Source of the DNA: an uncultured Collinsella sp.
GTDB lineage: Bacteria > Actinomycetota > Coriobacteriia > Coriobacteriales > Coriobacteriaceae
Direction of reading: 5' to 3'
Assembly (NCBI GenBank): GCA_958427975.1
Contig: CAUAEH010000008.1
Coordinates: 1-56,077 of the forward strand
DNA: 56,077 bases
Both the position numbers and the translations under genes were made by a program. Within the stretch, counting starts at the first letter, position 1. Each line of letters opens with the position of its first letter. Shown here piece by piece: positions 51,599 to 56,077 of this stretch. Under the pieces are notes generated by a model. It ran no database searches. It was not told where the DNA came from and saw only the letters and a program-made list of their open reading frames with translations.

Positions 51599-51636
51599 AC
51601 GGGCGGTTCGGGCCAACATCCGGACCGCCCGTTTTT
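51599..51636 (+). terminator. Intrinsic terminator of the DUF4430 operon
   Basis: ACGGGCGGT (51599-51607) pairs with ACCGCCCGT (51624-51632), extended by CGG/CCG, and runs into TTTTT. Confidence 0.85.
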
Positions 51637-51674
51637 CATGCGAATGGGACTGGGTCGCCGGGTCTCTCTGCAAA

Positions 51675-51709
51675 CAAAAAACCGGTTGGAACGGGAATTC
51701 CAACCGGTT
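51675..51709 (-). terminator. Intrinsic terminator of the first GtrA gene
   Basis: On the minus strand AACCGGTTGGAA (51698-51709) pairs with its complement (51680-51691) and is followed by TTTTTGTTT. Confidence 0.85.
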
Positions 51710-51735
51710 ATACATTCAAGCAAATAGTGAATCGA

Positions 51736-52143
51736 CTACGACCGTGCGCCCTCGAGGAAGAAGCGACGGCTAAAGTAGTTGTACCAAGTGACAAGGAACG
51801 TGGCGATGGCCTTCATGGCCTGGTAGCCGATGCTCAAAAACGTGACGCCCACAAACATATACAGGTCGTTGAGGCCCAGGCCGATCACCGACAGGATGGT
51901 GAAGATCGTGAACTCGCGCTTGCGGCTCATGCCTTCGCGGTGGTCGAACACGTACTTCATGCTGAGCCAGTAGTTGACCACGACGGACGTGATAAACGAA
52001 ACCGTGGTGCTCATCAAAAAGTCGAGGTGGAACAGCTCGACGAGCGCAATGAGCATGCCCCAGTCGATGCCAAAGGAGATAAGACCCACGACAGCAAACT
52101 TGAGGAACTGCTTGGTATGAGGTTGTGCCAGCGCCTTGCGCAC
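51736..52143 (-). CDS. GtrA-family membrane protein (copy 1)
   Basis: A 135-residue protein with four membrane helices of the GtrA family, which is thought to flip or present prenyl-linked sugars for surface glycosylation. It begins with QFLKFAVVGLISFGIDWGML, and the middle VNYWLSMKYVFDHREGMSRK is the conserved loop. FFLEGARS ends the protein, as in copy 2. No glycosyltransferase gene is adjacent. The ribosome site is not obvious. Confidence 0.88.
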   Translation of the reverse strand: MRKALAQPHTKQFLKFAVVGLISFGIDWGMLIALVELFHLDFLMSTTVSFITSVVVNYWLSMKYVFDHREGMSRKREFTIFTILSVIGLGLNDLYMFVGVTFLSIGYQAMKAIATFLVTWYNYFSRRFFLEGARS

Positions 52144-52240
52144 GTAATCACATCCAATGCGTTGATGAATCGAGCAGAGGATACTTTAGAGCTTTTACAA
52201 GGGAAACGTAAGGTCTTTGCCAAGAACTATATGAACTCGC

Positions 52241-52340
52241 CAAATTTTCAAGAGCTAATCCTCAAACGTTGAAAATTTGCCCGTAAACGAGCGGCACCCA
52301 CGGACGATACTGCGCTGAGTGCACGTCGTCCGTGGGTGCC
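52241..52340. repeat. Two hairpins between the GtrA genes
   Basis: CAAATTTTCAA (52241-52251) pairs with TTGAAAATTTG (52269-52279). GGCACCCACGGACGA (52293-52307) pairs perfectly over 15 bp with 52326-52340. The second is a likely transcript end for copy 2, although it lacks a T-run. Confidence 0.6.
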
Positions 52341-52362
52341 GTAATGCTGCAGGGGTTTCGAG

Positions 52363-52758
52363 CTACTTGGTCTCGTCGCCCTCCAGGAAGATTTTTCGGG
52401 TCACAAAGTTGTAGACCATGACAAGCGCGGTGGCGCAGATCTTGGCGATATTGGCCTCGAGTCCCAGGCCGGCGTTGAGCGCCAACACGATGCCGTCGTT
52501 GAGCACCAAACCGATCACGGACAGCACGACAAAGATGATGAACTCGCGGCGGCGGCTCATGCCTTCCTTGTGCGCAAACACGTACTTCATGCTTGCGAGG
52601 TAGTTAAAGATGAGTGAGATGATAAAGCCGCTGGTGTTGGCGATTAGGATGTTGAGGCCCAGACCGTAGTGGAGCAGATTCATAATGCCAAAGTCGATAA
52701 CCGTGGCAATGACACCGACGACGCCAAATTTCATGATCTGCGCAAGGAGCTTTTGCAT
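52363..52758 (-). CDS. GtrA-family membrane protein (copy 2)
   Basis: A 131-residue, four-helix GtrA protein similar to copy 1 (IMKFGVVGVIATVIDFGIMN; FNYLASMKYVFAHKEGMSRR; RKIFLEGDETK). The start is ATG 52758 (MQKLLAQ), with an AAGGCAGG site upstream; the frame is open further but unsupported. The two copies look like an old tandem duplication, both facing away from the FBPase gene. Confidence 0.88.
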   Translation of the reverse strand: MQKLLAQIMKFGVVGVIATVIDFGIMNLLHYGLGLNILIANTSGFIISLIFNYLASMKYVFAHKEGMSRRREFIIFVVLSVIGLVLNDGIVLALNAGLGLEANIAKICATALVMVYNFVTRKIFLEGDETK

Positions 52759-52836
52759 GGTACCTGCCTTAGGGTGGCGCGGGGACGCCGTGGGGATGAC
52801 AAACTCAGCAAGTTTAGCCAATCCCCGCGGGTGGGG

Positions 52837-54753
52837 CTAGACGCGCTCTTCGATAGCACCGTTTCTATATGCATCGAGCAGCTGACGCAGGTCTTGGATT
52901 TGGCTGCGGATCTTGGCGCCAGTATCGGTGTCGCTCACCATGCGGCGACGGTCCGCTTGGTCAAAACGGTTGGTCTCGCTTTCGATGTCCACGTTGCGCG
53001 TGAGTGCCTCGGCAACCGTCGTAAAGGCCCGGTGCGACTTGAGGCGGCAGCCGCGCGAGCTCGAGATGAGCGTATAGCCGGCGATACCCGTCTTGGGATG
53101 GTAAGCGCGGCAGAAGCCGCCATCGATGACCAGCAGCTTGCCCTCGGCGCGGATGGGCTGCTCACCCTTGGTGGTTTTAACGGGCGTGTGGCCGTTGATG
53201 ATGTGGCCGGTCGGCGAGCATGCCATGGGCGCGACGCCAAACTCGCGCATGATGTCATCGCAGACCGAGGGCGACTTGGTAAGCGTAAAGTACGGATCCA
53301 TTGGCTCGACCCAGGTGCTCTTATCGGCGATATAGGCGCGCTCAAAGGTACGCACCAAGCGTCCGCTGGCGGGTGAGTTAAAGCCAATCCACAGGTACCA
53401 CATCCAGTCGAGGGCATCACGGTCGCCCACGCGCCAGGCGCGGCGGGCGATGTGGTCGCAAAAATCGAGAAAATCGCGGCCAGCGTGCCAGGTGCCCAGG
53501 CAGTTCATGCTGCTAAAGGTGCCGTCTTCGTTGAGCGGCACGCAGCCATGGAACAGCAGGTTGCCGTTGGCGACCTTGTACATCGAGCCGTGGGTGTAGA
53601 GGAAATCGATATGGCGATGCAGGTGATCGGCGGTGACAAACTCGGACACGAGCTTGTCGATGATGTGCTGCTCCTCGGGCGTGAGCGTATAGGGGTCCGC
53701 CGGGTCGACGGTGGGGAAGTCGTTGGTCGTGAGCGGCCACACGCTGCCGTCGGCGAGCGTGACCGTGCCGGTGTCGTGATCGATCTTGTCGAGTAACAGG
53801 CGGTCGGTCATATCGAACTCGGGGTGGCGCTGGATAATCTGGCCCTCGAGCTTAAAGAGCAGCACGTTGATGGCCTTGATCAGCGGGGTGATGGACTCAC
53901 CGGCGGTGTAGGTGGCATCGGCAAAGGCGACAAGCTCACGCAGCGAGATGCCGTAGTCGTTCTCGAGGATCTCGTAATTGTCGTAACGCAGGTTGTTGCG
54001 CAGCACCGTGGCGATGCAGGCGGGCTCTCCTGCTGCAGCGCCCATCCACAGCAGGTCGTGGTTGCCCCACTGGATGTCGAGTGAATGGTAGGTGAGCAGA
54101 CGGTCCATAATCTTGGCCGCGCCGCCGCCGCGGTCGAAGATGTCGCCCACCAGGTGCAGGTGGTCGACGGCCAGGCGCTTGATGAGCGAGGCGAGCGACT
54201 CGATAAAGTCGTCGGCGCTGGCGGTCTCCAGGATGGACTCCACGATGCGCTCGTGATAGCGCACGCGATAGTTGTTCTCGTCCGGGTGCGTGTGCAACAA
54301 CTCGTCGATGATATAGGCGTAATCGCGCGGTATGGCCTTACGCACCTTGGAGCGCGTGTAGCGGCTTGAAAGCGAACGAGCGACCATGATGAGCTGGTCA
54401 AGCATCGTCTTGTACCAGGTGGGCGAGTCCTCGCGCTGGCTGCGGACCAGCTCAATCTTCTCGTGCGGGTAGTAGATGAGCGTGCACAGCTCGCCCTTTT
54501 CGTCAAAGGTGAGCGTGTCGCCAAAAATCTCGTCGACATGCTCGCGCACGACGCCCGAGCAGTTGTTGAGGATGTGCATAAAGGCTTCGTACTCGCCATG
54601 CACGTCGCTCATAAAATGCTCGGTGCCTTTGGGCAGGTTGAGGATGGCCGAGAGATTGATGATCTCGGTAAACGCGGATTGTTCGGTGGGGAACTGTCTC
54701 GAAAGCAGGCGCAGATACTTGAAGTCTTGCGGGTTGCGATCGAATGCGACCAT
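52837..54753 (-). CDS. fbp: Class III fructose-1,6-bisphosphatase
   Basis: A 638-residue metallophosphatase-type FBPase (Firmicutes/class III), which makes fructose 6-phosphate in gluconeogenesis. Calcineurin-like motifs are seen: FMSDVHGEYEAF, LVGDIFDRGGG, WGNHDLLWMG; the C-terminal IINGHTPVKTTKGE gives the last His. The N-terminus VAFDRNPQDFKYLRLLS is typical. ATG 54753 is chosen because GGAAGG lies just upstream; the frame extends another 101 codons without a ribosome site or homology. An inverted repeat lies in its leader. Confidence 0.93.
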   Translation of the reverse strand: MVAFDRNPQDFKYLRLLSRQFPTEQSAFTEIINLSAILNLPKGTEHFMSDVHGEYEAFMHILNNCSGVVREHVDEIFGDTLTFDEKGELCTLIYYPHEKIELVRSQREDSPTWYKTMLDQLIMVARSLSSRYTRSKVRKAIPRDYAYIIDELLHTHPDENNYRVRYHERIVESILETASADDFIESLASLIKRLAVDHLHLVGDIFDRGGGAAKIMDRLLTYHSLDIQWGNHDLLWMGAAAGEPACIATVLRNNLRYDNYEILENDYGISLRELVAFADATYTAGESITPLIKAINVLLFKLEGQIIQRHPEFDMTDRLLLDKIDHDTGTVTLADGSVWPLTTNDFPTVDPADPYTLTPEEQHIIDKLVSEFVTADHLHRHIDFLYTHGSMYKVANGNLLFHGCVPLNEDGTFSSMNCLGTWHAGRDFLDFCDHIARRAWRVGDRDALDWMWYLWIGFNSPASGRLVRTFERAYIADKSTWVEPMDPYFTLTKSPSVCDDIMREFGVAPMACSPTGHIINGHTPVKTTKGEQPIRAEGKLLVIDGGFCRAYHPKTGIAGYTLISSSRGCRLKSHRAFTTVAEALTRNVDIESETNRFDQADRRRMVSDTDTGAKIRSQIQDLRQLLDAYRNGAIEERV

Positions 54754-54772
54754 GAAACACCTTCCGATGGGG

Positions 54773-54809
54773 CTGGTAAAACTGATAAACAGCGTCAAAC
54801 GTTTACCAG
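54773..54809. promoter_or_regulatory. Inverted repeat in the fbp leader
   Basis: CTGGTAAA (54773-54780) and TTTACCAG (54802-54809) are exact inverted copies 20 nt upstream of the fbp start. A perfect 12-bp palindrome, TAAATCGATTTA, lies further up (54870-54881). Either may be an operator for fbp or degV. The rest of 54754-55073 shows no gene. Confidence 0.4.
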
Positions 54810-55073
54810 TATGCGCCGCTTTTGTTTCGATTTTGCGCCAGCGGCTGAATTGTCGGATGAACGGTTTGGTAAATCGATTTAGTTGAGGTAGATATGGCGG
54901 TTGAGTGGAGATGACAGAGGGTGTTTTCTCAGATATTTTTGCGTGGGGCCGGTGGAGACGATGGTGGTAAAGATGTTCACTATTTTTGGTTCGATTTGGT
55001 AAATAGTGGACATATGTACCGCATGTAGGCTCACTGTGCAATAATTTGCGCAGCAATGAGCAAGGAGCCTCAT

Positions 55074-55964
55074 ATGAGTGATTTTGTCCTGACCTGTGAA
55101 TCCGCCGCCGACCGAACCCGTGAGTTCTTTGAATCGCGCAATATTCCCGTCGCGTATTTTCATTACGAGATCGACGATGTTGTCTATACGGACGATCTGT
55201 ATCAGTCGATTACGCCGGACGAGTTTTTTGCCCAGATTGCCGCGGGCGCCATGCCCAAGACGTCTCAGGTGAGCGTGGGCGAGTACGAGGAGTTTTGGGA
55301 GCCGTTTGTTGCCGAGGGTAAAGACGTGCTGCACCTGACGTTGTCGTCGGGTATTTCGGGCACGTATGGATCGGCCTGCGTCGCGGCGCAGATGCTTGCG
55401 GATCGCTATCCCCAGGGCGGCAAGGTACGCGTCATCGATTCGCTGGGGGCGTCTTCGGGCTTTGGTCTGTTGCTGGAATATGCCGCCGACGTGCGCGATA
55501 GCGGGGCTTCACTCGACGAGACGGCCGCTTGGATCGAGGAGCATAAACTCAACCTGCACCACTGGTTCTTCTCGACCGATCTGTCGAGCTACCTGCGCGG
55601 CGGTCGCATTTCGGCCGCGAGCGCGATCATCGGCACGGCGCTCAAGATTTGCCCGCTTATGACGGTCGATTGCGAAGGTAAGCTGTCGCCACGTGAGAAG
55701 ATTCGCACTAAGAAGCGAGCGATTTCCGAGATGGCTAAGACCATGATGGCACACGTACAGGACGGTGCAGATTATTCGGGTAAGTGCATCATGTCGCAGT
55801 CGGCGTGCCGCGAGGATGCCGAGGCGGTCGCGGCGCTGATTGAGGAACAGGTTCCGCAGCTTAAAGCCAAGATTGAGATCAATGACATCGGTACTCTGAT
55901 TGGCTCGCATACTGGACCTGGTACGGTGGCGCTCTTCTTTATGGGCGACAAGCGCGTGGATTAA
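55074..55964 (+). CDS. DegV-family fatty-acid-binding protein
   Basis: A 296-residue DegV/FakB-type protein that binds a fatty acid for phosphorylation by a kinase such as FakA. Family landmarks are PKTSQVSVGEYEEF, LHLTLSSGISGTYGSAC, VIDSLGASSGFGLLL and the later RGGRISAAS, with GSHTGPGTVALFF at the C-terminus. ATG 55074 has AAGGAG 6 nt upstream; ATG 55056 lies before that ribosome site. No fakA is in the window. Confidence 0.92.
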   Translation: MSDFVLTCESAADRTREFFESRNIPVAYFHYEIDDVVYTDDLYQSITPDEFFAQIAAGAMPKTSQVSVGEYEEFWEPFVAEGKDVLHLTLSSGISGTYGSACVAAQMLADRYPQGGKVRVIDSLGASSGFGLLLEYAADVRDSGASLDETAAWIEEHKLNLHHWFFSTDLSSYLRGGRISAASAIIGTALKICPLMTVDCEGKLSPREKIRTKKRAISEMAKTMMAHVQDGADYSGKCIMSQSACREDAEAVAALIEEQVPQLKAKIEINDIGTLIGSHTGPGTVALFFMGDKRVD

Positions 55965-56021
55965 TTTGCCCCATCACGTCGCTGCATGATTGCTCAAACG
56001 AAAACGGCCCGCCTCACGTTT

Positions 56022-56077
56022 GTGAACTGCCTCCCATTTCTTGGACATGAGAAATGGGAGGCTTTCTTTATGCGCGT
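56022..56077 (+). mobile_element. Possible left end of an IS3-family insertion sequence
   Basis: TGTGAACTGCCTCCCATTTC starts a 13-bp inverted repeat (56029-56041 with 56050-56062) ending GGGAGGC-TTTCTTT, then ATGCGCGT at the window edge. This looks like an IS3-family terminus with TGG ACA inside, followed by the first transposase gene. It could equally be a plain terminator for degV. Only the edge is visible. Confidence 0.4.

Noticed and set aside
1..56077. tRNA and rRNA genes
   Set aside because: I scanned the intergenic stretches by eye for cloverleaf ends and T-loop sequence and saw none; a covariance-model scan could still find a missed one.

Overview
The window is GC-rich bacterial chromosome with tightly packed genes and mostly intrinsic terminators. 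Its gene content points to a gut actinobacterium of the class Coriobacteriia, most likely Collinsella or a close relative. The signs are formate-tetrahydrofolate ligase with FchA/FolD one-carbon genes, a C69 dipeptidase, DegV, class III fructose-1,6-bisphosphatase, DUF4430 surface proteins behind a cobalamin riboswitch, AddAB rather than RecBCD, and a superoxide reductase suited to an anaerobe. The assignment comes from gene content and protein resemblance recalled from memory; no search was run.

Layout. 1-402: tail of a CPBP membrane protease and a triple palindromic repeat. 402-3549: YgiQ-type radical SAM protein (minus) and a YoaK-type membrane protein (plus). 3558-6241: FucO-like lactaldehyde reductase and an M42 aminopeptidase, each followed by large inverted repeats. 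6260-9267: mnmA and cysK (minus), with a divergent Rrf2 regulator that shares an intergenic region containing a perfect operator-like palindrome. 9303-10345: four-helix membrane protein and the TrpR-like YerC. 10477-24684: DNA-maintenance block addB-addA-dnaE-SNF2 helicase. 24850-29661: superoxide reductase, a NadE-like protein that has lost both of its active sites, and ruvCAB behind a LexA-type SOS box. 29808-31538: fhs.

31657-40332 is more accessory: a one-TM envelope protein, a CDF metal exporter, a zinc-ribbon protein, and a lower-GC patch (about 35.4-36.6 kb) with two genes each interrupted by an in-frame TGA. A Tat-exported, sortase-tagged PI-PLC-like protein and a lipoprotein follow. 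40793-42282 holds fchA-folD; in this FolD the residues that normally carry cyclohydrolase activity are replaced, so FchA probably supplies that step. With fhs, the window therefore encodes formate to methylene-THF. 42320-42551 is a MITE-like element. 42638-46449 carries a C69 peptidase, a small helical protein and an UbiB/AarF kinase.

46565-51636 is the most striking locus. A cobalamin riboswitch leads into two overlapping genes for surface-exposed proteins built from DUF4430 (transcobalamin C-terminal-like) domains. The first has four such domains plus a PQQ-like beta-propeller, the second has one domain on a membrane-tethered Ser-rich stalk. I propose a Gram-positive B12 capture system. The window ends with two GtrA membrane proteins, class III FBPase, DegV, and what may be the first bases of an IS3-family element inserted in the degV terminator.
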